From: JAFGXF01 sp963732595
Lineage (GTDB): Bacteria; Chloroflexota; Anaerolineae; Anaerolineales; Anaerolineaceae
NCBI GenBank assembly: GCA_963732595.1
Contig: CAVSZZ010000002.1
Span: forward strand, 1,178,001 to 1,242,000
Length of the DNA stretch: 64,000 nucleotides
Reading direction: 5' to 3'
The notes under the pieces were generated by a model. The model was given only the letters and a program-made list of their open reading frames with translations. It ran no database searches and was not told the DNA's origin. Positions within the stretch are counted from its first letter, which is position 1. The number at the start of each line of letters is the position of its first letter. This document shows positions 7,891 through 15,448 of the stretch, in pieces. The position numbers and the translations under genes were made by a program.

Positions 7891-9031
7891 ATGGACGCCA
7901 GCCTTCCGGCACCCGTGTGGGTGTCAACGATTGCGGACTTTCAAGCTATGCTCGACGAGCTGATGCGTTCTTCCATCGTTGCGGTGGATACCGAATCGAA
8001 CAGCCTGTTCGCCTATCATGAGCGGGTCTGCTTGGTGCAGATTTCCACCCAGAAGACGGATTACCTGGTCGACCCGCTGGTTGTGGATATCAAAGCTCTC
8101 GATGATCTGTTCAGTTCGCCCAAGATCGAAAAAGTCTTTCATGCAGCGGAATATGACATCATCTGTCTAAGGCGCGATTATCACTTCACTTTCACCAACA
8201 TTTTTGATACGATGATCGCCTCCCGCCTTCTAAAAAAAGCCGCGCTGGGACTGGGCTCTTGTTTGGAGGAGGAATTCGGGGTGCTCGTGGATAAGCGCCA
8301 CCAGCGCGCGAACTGGGGCGAACGCCCGATCAAGGATTCCATGCTTGAATATGCCCGCATGGATACTCACTACCTGATCCCCCTGCGCGAATTGCGCGCA
8401 ACCGAGCTGAAGAACAGCCGGTCTGTGGGACCTGGCTCAAGAGGATTTCCAGCGCTTGGCTGACTCGAATGGAACGACCCCGGTCCACCCGGATTGCTGG
8501 TCGGTGGCAGGGAAAGAGAAGCTTGAACCGCAGCAGATGGCAATTCTGCAGGGGCTGGTGGAGTACCGCGAGCGGGTCGCCAAATTACTTGATCACCCGG
8601 TCTTCAAGGTGATGGGCGATCAGAGTCTCGTTACATTGGCAAGTACGCTCCCGGCAAACCGCAGAGAATTGGAAAATTGTGCTGCGCTCTCGGAAAAGCA
8701 GCTGCACCGCTACGGACATGATTTGCTGAACACCATTCGGCAGAGCAAAGATCATCAGGTGCCAAAACGAAAATCCAATCACCGTCCATCTGAAGAATAT
8801 CTAAAACGGTATGACAAGCTTAAGCGCTGGCGTGTGGAGAAGGCAACAGCCCTGGGCCTTGAATCTGATGTGGTTTTACCGAAAGATATTCTGAGGGGCG
8901 TTGCTGATCTCAAAGAAGTGAACCGTGAGTCATTGCGGGATGTGATGCGCAGTACTCCCTGGCGATACAAGCAATACGGTGCCACGATCCTTAAATTATT
9001 GTCAGCAGAGAAACGGAAAGGAAACAAATGA
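7891..9031 (+). CDS. rnd: ribonuclease D (DEDDy exonuclease + HRDC), frameshifted
   Basis: RNase D trims RNA 3' ends, mainly tRNA precursors. The exonuclease part carries VAVDTESNSLF (DxE), FHAAEYDIICLRRDY (third acidic residue) and YARMDTHYLIPLR (the Y-x3-D motif). A +1 shift near 8418 interrupts the gene: one frame gives ELKNS and the next resumes GLWDLAQEDFQRLAD, which joins naturally if one base is dropped. The C-terminal half has an HRDC domain (LQGLVEYRERVAKLLDHPVF, then ALSEKQLHRYG). The corrected product is about 379 residues, normal for RNase D. The stop overlaps the next gene's start (ATGA). Confidence 0.85.
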
Positions 9032-10420
9032 AACTGCATATTCTCGGAGCCGCACAAACGGTGACCGGTTCTCAATATTTGTTGGAAGTCAATGGTGCAC
9101 GTTTGCTGCTGGAGTGTGGTCTGTTCCAGGGACGGCGGGCGGATACTTATGAGCGCAACCGCACCTTCACATTCGACCCGACCCACCTGGATGCCATGAT
9201 CCTGTCGCACGCCCATATCGACCACTGCGGCAACCTGCCCAACCTTGTGAAACGCCAATATCGTGGACCGATCTATGCCACCTTCGCCACGGCCGACCTG
9301 ACGGATATCACCGTGCGCGATTCCGCCCACATCCAGGAGTCGGATGCCGAATACTTGAACAAGAAACGCGTGCGTAAAGGTCTGCCCCTGGTCGAGCCAT
9401 TGTATACCGTGGCGGATGCCGAGGGTGTCAAGCCGCTTCTGGTTGAGAAGCATTACAATGAAGAATTCGAACCCGTCCCGGGGGTGACTGCCCGCCTGGT
9501 CGAGGCCGGACATATCCTGGGTTCTGCAGCGGTATCGCTCCAGATCAACGAAAATGGGAAGAGCACACACCTGTGGTTCTCGGGTGATATCGGCCGGCCT
9601 GGCATGCCGCTCCTGCGCGATCCGCAGCTGCCAGGGAAGGTTGACGTCCTGATGATGGAATGCACCTACGGAGACAAACCCCATCCGAATCCGGAATTGG
9701 CATTTCAGGAATTTCGCGAAGTGGTTCTCCGGACGATGGCGCGTGGCGGGCGGGTCATCATCCCGGCTTTTGCGGTCGGACGCACCCAGGAGCTGGTTTA
9801 CCTGCTGCACCAGATGACTAACGAGGGTCTGATCAGGAATGTTCCGATTTTTGTGGACAGCCCCCTGGCGGTGGCCGCTTCACTGGTATTCAAGAAACAT
9901 ACCGAGGATTATGACGAGGAAACCCGCCAATTCGTACTGGAGAACCGCCATCCAGCGCTGGATTTCGATCAGCTGACGTATATCACCGACGTGGAAGACT
10001 CCAAAGCGTTGAACTTTCGCAAAGGGCCCATGATCAGTCATCTCAGCCTCGGGAATGGCAGAGGTGGGGCGCATCCTGCACCATCTGAAGAACAATATCG
10101 AGGACCCACGCAACACGGTGGCGATCGTGGGTTGGCAGGCACCCGATACCCTGGGCAGGCGATTGGCTGAACGGCAAAAGAAAGTTCGCATTTTCGATGA
10201 GGAATATACGGTCAATGCCGAGGTGGTGACCATTGGCGGCTTGTCGGCGCATGCCGGGCAGGACCTGCTGGTGCGCTATGCCCTGGCAGGGCAACCCTCA
10301 AGACGGCTCATCTTGGTGCACGGCGAGCCGGACGCTGAAACCGCATTCGTGGATAAGATTAAGGATGGGATCACGGTTCCCATCAGTTATCCCGTAATAG
10401 GGGACGTTATCGAGCTGTAG
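9028..10420 (+). CDS. metallo-beta-lactamase/beta-CASP RNA nuclease, frameshifted
   Basis: This protein belongs to the COG1236 family of RNA exo/endonucleases related to CPSF73/Ysh1. The metal site is seen in LSHAHIDHCGNLP, with further ligands in EAGHILGSAA and WFSGDIGRPG. The beta-CASP part has RVIIPAFAVGRTQELVYLL. A +1 shift near 10036 falls inside the conserved KGPMI-(V/I)ISASGM segment, and the second frame resumes VISASGMAEVGRILHHL. VTIGGLSAHAGQDLL and LVHGEPDAE complete the family C-terminus. Corrected length is about 463 residues, as expected. Pairing with rnd through an ATGA overlap suggests joint RNA processing. Confidence 0.88.
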
Positions 10421-10449
10421 AAAAGTCCTGATATAATTCCAACCCGTAC

Positions 10450-10537
10450 GGAGAGGTGCCGGAGTGGTTGATCGGGGCGGTCTCGAAAACCGTTGTGGCC
10501 CTTTGGACCACCGTGGGTTCGAATCCCACCCTCTCCG
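10450..10537 (+). tRNA. tRNA-Ser (CGA)
   Basis: This class II tRNA has acceptor GGAGAGG pairing with CCTCTCC, anticodon loop CTCGAAA (anticodon CGA), a long variable arm, and the T-arm GTGGG-TTCGAAT-CCCAC. CCA is not encoded. A TATAAT element at 10432-10437 is placed about 13 bases upstream and is a likely -10 box. Confidence 0.96.
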
Positions 10538-10623
10538 CCTTTTCTGCTCTTACTCCCATGATTAGATAGGATTCTAAGCCCATCCTGAATTTTGCCTCTT
10601 GAAACCATAAGCGGAGAGATAAA

Positions 10624-11082
10624 ATGGTCAAATTTCTGGAAGATTCCGGGTTCCTGGGAACGTATGCCAGTTTACGAGCAGATCTTGCCCTGGTTTTGAT
10701 TATTCTGTCAGCCATCTTGTTAACCGTTGGATGGAGATTGGTGATTAACAAGAAGCACGTAGCCCACCAGATCGTCCAAACCCTGGCGGTTGGCCTGAAT
10801 GCATTGGTGGTTCTTCTGACCATGCTAAGCGTTTTTCTCAGGGATTACCTGCCTGCGATCCCGGGCATTTTTGACAACAGGATGATTGCTCTGATCGCAT
10901 TGCATGCGGCTTCCGGGACTCTGGGCTTGGTATTTGGCGTCTATGTCGTTCTGGCTGCAGATAAAATGCTGCCGGTAAAATTACGCTATAAAAAATTCAA
11001 GCCAGTCATGCGCGGTGCCTATCTAGTATATTTGCTTCTTACCTTAGGAGGAATTGGTCTCTACCTGACATTGTATTTATAA
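10624..11082 (+). CDS. DUF420-like four-helix membrane protein
   Basis: This is a 152-residue integral membrane protein with four hydrophobic helices (about residues 20-40, 50-72, 84-108 and 128-150). His residues sit near helix ends (KKHVAHQIVQ, ALHAASG). That pattern, with a basic loop RYKKFKP before the last helix, resembles DUF420/YozB (CtaM) proteins, which help assemble haem-copper oxidases in Firmicutes. No oxidase gene is nearby, so the role is uncertain. Confidence 0.6.
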   Translation: MVKFLEDSGFLGTYASLRADLALVLIILSAILLTVGWRLVINKKHVAHQIVQTLAVGLNALVVLLTMLSVFLRDYLPAIPGIFDNRMIALIALHAASGTLGLVFGVYVVLAADKMLPVKLRYKKFKPVMRGAYLVYLLLTLGGIGLYLTLYL

Positions 11083-11142
11083 AAATTAATAATTCTGCAT
11101 CTGATCGAATGAGCTCAAGTATCTATAAATCCCCCGACCCTA

Positions 11143-11442
11143 TTAGGTTGGCAGGGAGGTAAAAAGCCTGGCAAAGCCATCGTAAGGAATGAGGGGAATT
11201 AATGTGAAATCGATCAGACCTTCTTCAACCAGGGGCAGGGTTCGAATCACAGTCTCGGCTTCCATTAAATCATCACATTCAAGTATCAGCACAGCTTCAT
11301 GACTTTCTGCCTGGAAATAGGCTTCCCGGATAATCCCCTTTTGGTAAAGCTCCCACACCCTCATTGCTTCGGGCTTTAACAGGGCTTGCATTGGTTCCGT
11401 CTGTGAGCCCGGGCATTCTTTCTCGATCGCAAGGATTTTCAT
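11143..11442 (-). CDS. muconolactone-isomerase-like dimeric alpha-beta barrel protein
   Basis: This is a 99-residue cytoplasmic protein starting MKILAIEKECPG at the ATG at 11442, with GGGAG upstream. ALLKPEAMRVWELYQKGIIREAYF, a hydrophobic strand (EAVLILECDD) and LPLVEEGLIDFTLIPLIPYDGFARLF follow the ferredoxin-like layout of muconolactone-isomerase/YCII-type small proteins. No catalytic assignment is possible. It may share the bidirectional terminator at 11557-11586 with neighbouring transcripts. Confidence 0.6.
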   Translation of the reverse strand: MKILAIEKECPGSQTEPMQALLKPEAMRVWELYQKGIIREAYFQAESHEAVLILECDDLMEAETVIRTLPLVEEGLIDFTLIPLIPYDGFARLFTSLPT

Positions 11443-11556
11443 GCTTTCATCTCCCATAAACATTGGTTTTAGCGCCCGGGAAATAATAATCATTAGTTGG
11501 AAATCATTCAAGTTTTCTACACAGGATACCACCGGTTTCATTGTGATTAACCAAAT

Positions 11557-11586
11557 TAAAAATAGCCCGTGGGAGGGCTATTTTTA
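11557..11586. terminator. bidirectional hairpin terminator
   Basis: TAAAAATAGCCC pairs with GGGCTATTTTTA around a short GTGGGA-type loop, giving T-runs on both strands. On the minus strand it ends the SWIM-protein transcript. Confidence 0.8.
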
Positions 11587-11603
11587 AACCATCACAATTT
11601 GTT

Positions 11604-11846
11604 TCAAACGGTTTCGAGCGCCGGGACCATTTTGTCCAACACGATCTCGAGTGCCATGGTGTGGCAGCAGCGCTGGCGGGTCTGGAAGAAATCACAATCG
11701 CATTGCCAGGTGCCCTCGGCATACCGGATCGTATGGCTGTTATTCTCTCCGGTCATGGTCACTGTGAAATCATTGAAATGGATACGATCCCGTTCCTCGG
11801 CATACCGTTTTGCTTTTTCGATCTTACCAATCAATCCATAATCCAT
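11604..11846 (-). CDS. small SWIM zinc-finger protein
   Basis: This 80-residue protein consists of a short basic N-terminus (GKIEKAKRYAEERDR), a strand region, and a SWIM motif: WQCDCDFFQTRQRCCHTMALE, with the CxC...CxH ligands. SWIM domains bind DNA or proteins and usually sit beside SWI2/SNF2 ATPases or inside larger proteins. Here the motif stands alone and no ATPase gene is adjacent. The ATG at 11846 has AAGGAG upstream. Terminators flank it on both sides, so it is its own transcription unit. Confidence 0.75.
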   Translation of the reverse strand: MDYGLIGKIEKAKRYAEERDRIHFNDFTVTMTGENNSHTIRYAEGTWQCDCDFFQTRQRCCHTMALEIVLDKMVPALETV

Positions 11847-11869
11847 TTTATCTCCTTGTCAGAAAAGAT

Positions 11870-11898
11870 AAAAAAAACACGCGTGATTTCACGCGTGT
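11870..11898 (-). terminator. strong terminator of the SPFH/GNAT unit
   Basis: On the minus strand a perfect 10-bp stem (ACACGCGTGA / TCACGCGTGT) with a two-base loop is followed by seven or eight T residues. It lies downstream of the acetyltransferase gene. Confidence 0.88.
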
Positions 11899-11985
11899 CC
11901 GGTCATGATCTGAATCGTTCAACTATGGCAGTCAAGTATCGCATAGTGGTTTAGTCTAACCAGTATACATCATAAATTAAATATG

Positions 11986-12438
11986 TCAAACCCCCTCGAG
12001 GATTTTTTCCAATACCAACGCATCCTCGCCACCGATATAGTACTTATCCCAGATACCGATTTGGTGATATCCCAGCTTGAAATACAGGCCAATCGCCGAT
12101 TCATTTGAGCGTCTGACGGCCAGTTTGATCTTTTTTACATTCATCTGAATTTCACAGGAGCTGATAAGCGCAGTGGCAATGCCGTTGCGGCGTTGACCCG
12201 TTGTCACGGCCAGGGTTGCGATCCATCCGGTGGCTTCGTGTTTACGGATGTCGCCAGCAACGAACCCCACCATTTTCCCATCAATGACTGCCTTGAGCCG
12301 TATAACCGATGGAAGGCTGAGGATACCGAGCACATCCCAGATCGGCCAGGCATCCAGTGGAAAGCACTCATTTTCAAGCTGGCGCAACTCGTTAAAGTCG
12401 CGCCAGCTTGCTTCTTCGATCTGAAATCTATCGATCAC
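11986..12438 (-). CDS. GNAT-family N-acetyltransferase, RimI-like
   Basis: This 150-residue protein has one acetyltransferase domain. The acetyl-CoA loop reads TTGQRRNGIATALI (Q/R-x-x-G-x-G/A), preceded by the strand GWIATLAV. KLAVRRSNESAIGLYFKLGYHQIG is the motif B region typical of RimI-type enzymes that modify protein N-termini. The opening ASWRDFNELRQLENECFP also fits. The substrate is not certain. It lies six bases downstream of the SPFH gene and ends before a strong terminator, so it is the last gene of the NfeD-SPFH unit. Confidence 0.82.
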   Translation of the reverse strand: MIDRFQIEEASWRDFNELRQLENECFPLDAWPIWDVLGILSLPSVIRLKAVIDGKMVGFVAGDIRKHEATGWIATLAVTTGQRRNGIATALISSCEIQMNVKKIKLAVRRSNESAIGLYFKLGYHQIGIWDKYYIGGEDALVLEKILEGV

Positions 12439-12444
12439 ACCGAG

Positions 12445-13341
12445 TTATTTACGGCTCTTCAGAAAGTCGGTCAAGAGCCCGGTGAATTCCATCGGGAAGA
12501 TATACTTGGTGGCCGGGTTGGTGCCGATGTTCTTTAAAGTATCGAAATATTGCAGCGTGACGGTTCGGGTATCCAACTTCGAGGCAGCGGTGTTGATTTC
12601 CTTGAGCGCAACAGAGTAACCTTCTGCTTTGCGAACCTGAGCTTCCTTCTCGCCTTCGGCGCGCAGGATGTTGGATTGCTTGTCGCCTTCAGCTTTTAGA
12701 ATGGCTGCCTGTTTCTCACCTTCGGCCACGTTAATGGCGGCTTCGCGGGTACCGGTGGATTCAGTGACCACTGCACGGCGTGTGCGCTCAGCGGTAAGCT
12801 GGCGGTTCATGGCTTCCTGGACTTCGCGGGGCGGGATGATCTCACGGATCTCAACGTTGGTGACTTTAACACCCCAGCGTTCGGTGACTTCATCCAGGCG
12901 GGTGCGCAGCAAGTTGTTGATATGCTCACGTTCGGACAGCACACCATCCAGCAGGATACCGCCAATGACGGAACGCAATGTGGTGGTTGCCATACCCTGA
13001 GCAGCCGCTTCGAAACTGCCAACCTGCACAACGCTGTCGGTGGGTGAAAGTACCTTGAAATACCATAGGAAATCGATCGAGATGGGAGCATTATCCTTGG
13101 TGATCGAGGTTTGATGTGGGATCTCGCGAACTTGCTCGCGCAAATCCACCTTTACTGCCCGATCGATGAATGGGATCAGCAAGACCAGACCTGGACCCTT
13201 ATCACCGATGCAGCGACCGAGGCGGAAAACCACCAGTCGTTGATACTCGGGGACGATCTTGATGGCATTCACCAGGACGATGATGATCAACAGGACCAGA
13301 CCCCCAACCAAACACAAAATCAATGTACTCGAAGTAGTCAT
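12445..13341 (-). CDS. SPFH/Band 7 membrane protein (slipin/stomatin-like)
   Basis: This 298-residue protein has an N-terminal membrane anchor (about residues 8-26), then an SPFH domain starting VPEYQRLVVFRLGRCIG and including GPGLVLLIPFIDRAVKVDLR. A long charged helix of repeated AEGEKQAAILKAEGDKQ-type units follows (about residues 205-250) and promotes oligomerisation. Slipins organise membrane microdomains and work with NfeD partners or membrane proteases. The NfeD-domain gene lies immediately upstream in the same direction, which is the classical slipin/NfeD pairing. Confidence 0.92.
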   Translation of the reverse strand: MTTSSTLILCLVGGLVLLIIIVLVNAIKIVPEYQRLVVFRLGRCIGDKGPGLVLLIPFIDRAVKVDLREQVREIPHQTSITKDNAPISIDFLWYFKVLSPTDSVVQVGSFEAAAQGMATTTLRSVIGGILLDGVLSEREHINNLLRTRLDEVTERWGVKVTNVEIREIIPPREVQEAMNRQLTAERTRRAVVTESTGTREAAINVAEGEKQAAILKAEGDKQSNILRAEGEKEAQVRKAEGYSVALKEINTAASKLDTRTVTLQYFDTLKNIGTNPATKYIFPMEFTGLLTDFLKSRK

Positions 13342-13362
13342 ATAATTTGCCTCCGATTTCTT

Positions 13363-13962
13363 CTATTTATCTTTTATCTCTTCAACCTCAAGGACAAAAC
13401 CTTGTTTGCTGATTACTTTAACATGGGCATTGGCCGGTATGGGTTTATTACTGCGTGCGCTCCACTCTTCCCCGCCGATATACACCGCGCCCTCATGATG
13501 AATGGTGGTGCGCGACATACCAGTCAATTTCGTCAGGTCCTTGCTATGGGATGGTCGCTTGTTTAAGGCTTCCAATCCTTTCCGTATGACAATCCAGAAA
13601 AATCCGACAACCAGTATGGATATGAAGGTTGCCAGGAAAGGATTGACTACCGGACGCCACCAGGTATCCGAGCTGAAAAGAAAAACCGAGCCGATGATAA
13701 AGGTCAGCGTGGCTGCCAGCAGGTAATACCATTTACCGGATTTCCGCACAGCATAAACGAATGGGAAAACGCCCACAACCAGCAGGATCAAAGCCCACAG
13801 GTTGAACGGCTGGTTGGCAATCTGATATCCTGCGAAGATCAGGAGGATGAAAGCCAATCCTTCCAGAAGGCCGGTGCCTGGTGCGGTCATCGCCAGGATT
13901 GCCAGAGCGAATCCAAGGACAAGCGCCACATAGGCTATATCGGGATTAATCAATGCATCCAT
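13363..13962 (-). CDS. NfeD-domain membrane protein
   Basis: The chosen start is the ATG at 13962 (MDALINPDIAYVALVLG), with GGGAG eight bases upstream. About four or five membrane helices occupy residues 8-125. The C-terminal portion (LTGMSRTTIHHEGAVYIGGEEWSARS, then AHVKVISKQGFVLEVEEI) is an OB-fold NfeD domain. There is no ClpP-like protease domain, so this is a short NfeD of about 199 residues. It is 21 bases upstream of the SPFH gene and is expected to bind that protein. Confidence 0.9.
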   Translation of the reverse strand: MDALINPDIAYVALVLGFALAILAMTAPGTGLLEGLAFILLIFAGYQIANQPFNLWALILLVVGVFPFVYAVRKSGKWYYLLAATLTFIIGSVFLFSSDTWWRPVVNPFLATFISILVVGFFWIVIRKGLEALNKRPSHSKDLTKLTGMSRTTIHHEGAVYIGGEEWSARSNKPIPANAHVKVISKQGFVLEVEEIKDK

Positions 13963-14032
13963 AAGCCACTCCCTTTCATGTTTTAATATTATACAACCAA
14001 TCGGGTTGGTTTGCTTGCCTGACAGCGACACC

Positions 14033-14041
14033 TGCTATAAT
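14033..14041 (+). promoter_or_regulatory. extended -10 promoter (TGCTATAAT)
   Basis: TGC-TATAAT is a perfect extended -10 element, placed 26 bases before the ATG at 14068. GGAGGTC serves as the ribosome site. The -35 region is poor, as is usual for this promoter class. Confidence 0.6.
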
Positions 14042-14067
14042 TATTCATCATATCGTATGGAGGTCAG

Positions 14068-14940
14068 ATGTTCCAATCGATCGGACGCGGATGGACATTC
14101 CTGAGACAAAGCTGGTTACTTGGCCAGAAGGCTCCGGTTGTGTTGTTTCCGATCCTTGCAGGTCTGATCTTTGCAGTGGTCATCCTGATCATCATGGCAT
14201 TACCTCTTGGTGGGCTGATTATTTATATCCGTAAGGATCTTTTGGGGCAGGTTGTGATCGGAGTGGTGATCGGTTTGATCGGGATTATCCTCCTGGCGAT
14301 TGCCAACACAATGCGATTGATGTCCGCCAACCTGTCTGGTGCGGTATTGTCCGGGGAAAAACCGGTCGCGACAAATGCCTGGAAAAGGATCTCTGCACTG
14401 GGTGGTGATGTTTATTGGATGGGGTTCGGATATCCGGTTTACCGCATTTGGCTGGCATTCCGACGCCTTTTACATGCTTCTAAGAGCAAGACATGGGAGG
14501 ATGCCGAACACCTTCTAATACCGGTACTTGCCAATGAATCGGTCAGTATGCAGGAGGCGCCCGGTCAAATCGCCAAAATGCAGGCGCAGAACTGCGTTTT
14601 TACCGCCGAGAGTGTGGGTATCAGAATTGCGACCACCTTGCTCACTTTGGGAGCATTGATCATAGGTCTGGCAGTCGGTTTGGGGGCGGCCTGGCTGGTC
14701 TTGATTAATGGGCAGGATGCCAGCCGAGCCCGGGCACTGGCATTTGGCCTGGCAGCTCTTTTGGTCGCCATATTTACATTGCCGGTGGCTTTTTACTGCA
14801 GTTATGCCATCACGCTATTCAACACCTGTCTTTACCGGTGGGGGATTAACGTTCGGGATGCCCGCAAAAGGGAGGTTTCTGCAAGTGAGGCTGTTCCGGA
14901 ACCGTTGGCGGTTGCACTGGGAATTCGCTTAGGCAGGTGA
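14068..14940 (+). CDS. polytopic membrane protein, DUF6159-like
   Basis: This 290-residue protein has four strong hydrophobic segments: FPILAGLIFAVVILIIMAL, VVIGVVIGLIGIILLAI, LLTLGALIIGLAVGLG and ALLVAIFTLPVAFY. An amphipathic central region (about residues 100-185) separates the two pairs. The opening RGWTFLRQSWLLG followed by a helix pair resembles DUF6159 membrane proteins. No enzymatic motif is visible. The PRTase follows almost immediately (TTG at 14944), so the two are probably cotranscribed. Confidence 0.6.
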   Translation: MFQSIGRGWTFLRQSWLLGQKAPVVLFPILAGLIFAVVILIIMALPLGGLIIYIRKDLLGQVVIGVVIGLIGIILLAIANTMRLMSANLSGAVLSGEKPVATNAWKRISALGGDVYWMGFGYPVYRIWLAFRRLLHASKSKTWEDAEHLLIPVLANESVSMQEAPGQIAKMQAQNCVFTAESVGIRIATTLLTLGALIIGLAVGLGAAWLVLINGQDASRARALAFGLAALLVAIFTLPVAFYCSYAITLFNTCLYRWGINVRDARKREVSASEAVPEPLAVALGIRLGR

Positions 14941-14943
14941 CCA

Positions 14944-15447
14944 TTGCAGCAGATGCGGCGCGAGTTAATGACCTGGGAGGATGTTGACAAGCTGATCGAC
15001 CACCTGTTATCACAATTCACCACAGAATATGAAGCCATGGTGATCGTGAGCCGCGGGGGAATCATCCCCGGAGGTATGCTGTCAGAAGCCATGCACGTCC
15101 TGAAGATCTTCACCGCAGCGGTGGAATTCCCTCAGGTTGCAGTTGAGAAGGATGCCCGCCTGCTGGCCTGGCCAAAATTCCTGCAATTTCCGGAAGAGGG
15201 CTTGCTAAAGGGTCGACGAATCCTTATCGTGGATGACGTATGGGGTTCCGGGCGGACCCTGACCTCTGTACGCAATCGGGTGGCAGGTGCCGGTGGATTG
15301 CCACACACCTGCGTGTTGCACTTCAATCCCTACCGTAATTTATTTGAAAAATACCGGCCGGATTATTACGGGGCGATCACCGATGCCTTTATCGTCTACC
15401 CTTGGGAAATCCGCCGCGGGCAGGAAGGAGTGCTCCTGGATTCTTGA
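14944..15447 (+). CDS. phosphoribosyltransferase (purine PRTase-like)
   Basis: This type I phosphoribosyltransferase has the PRPP-binding motif ILIVDDVWGSGRTL at about residues 95-108 and an N-terminal strand-loop AMVIVSRGGIIPGGML. It looks closest to xanthine-guanine or hypoxanthine PRTases (about 165 residues), which salvage purine bases with PRPP. The last part (YYGAITDAFIVYPWE) fits that subgroup. A TTG at 14944 and an ATG at 14953 are both possible starts. The gene ends one base from the convergent sbcC stop. Confidence 0.82.
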   Translation: MQQMRRELMTWEDVDKLIDHLLSQFTTEYEAMVIVSRGGIIPGGMLSEAMHVLKIFTAAVEFPQVAVEKDARLLAWPKFLQFPEEGLLKGRRILIVDDVWGSGRTLTSVRNRVAGAGGLPHTCVLHFNPYRNLFEKYRPDYYGAITDAFIVYPWEIRRGQEGVLLDS

Positions 15448-15448
15448 A

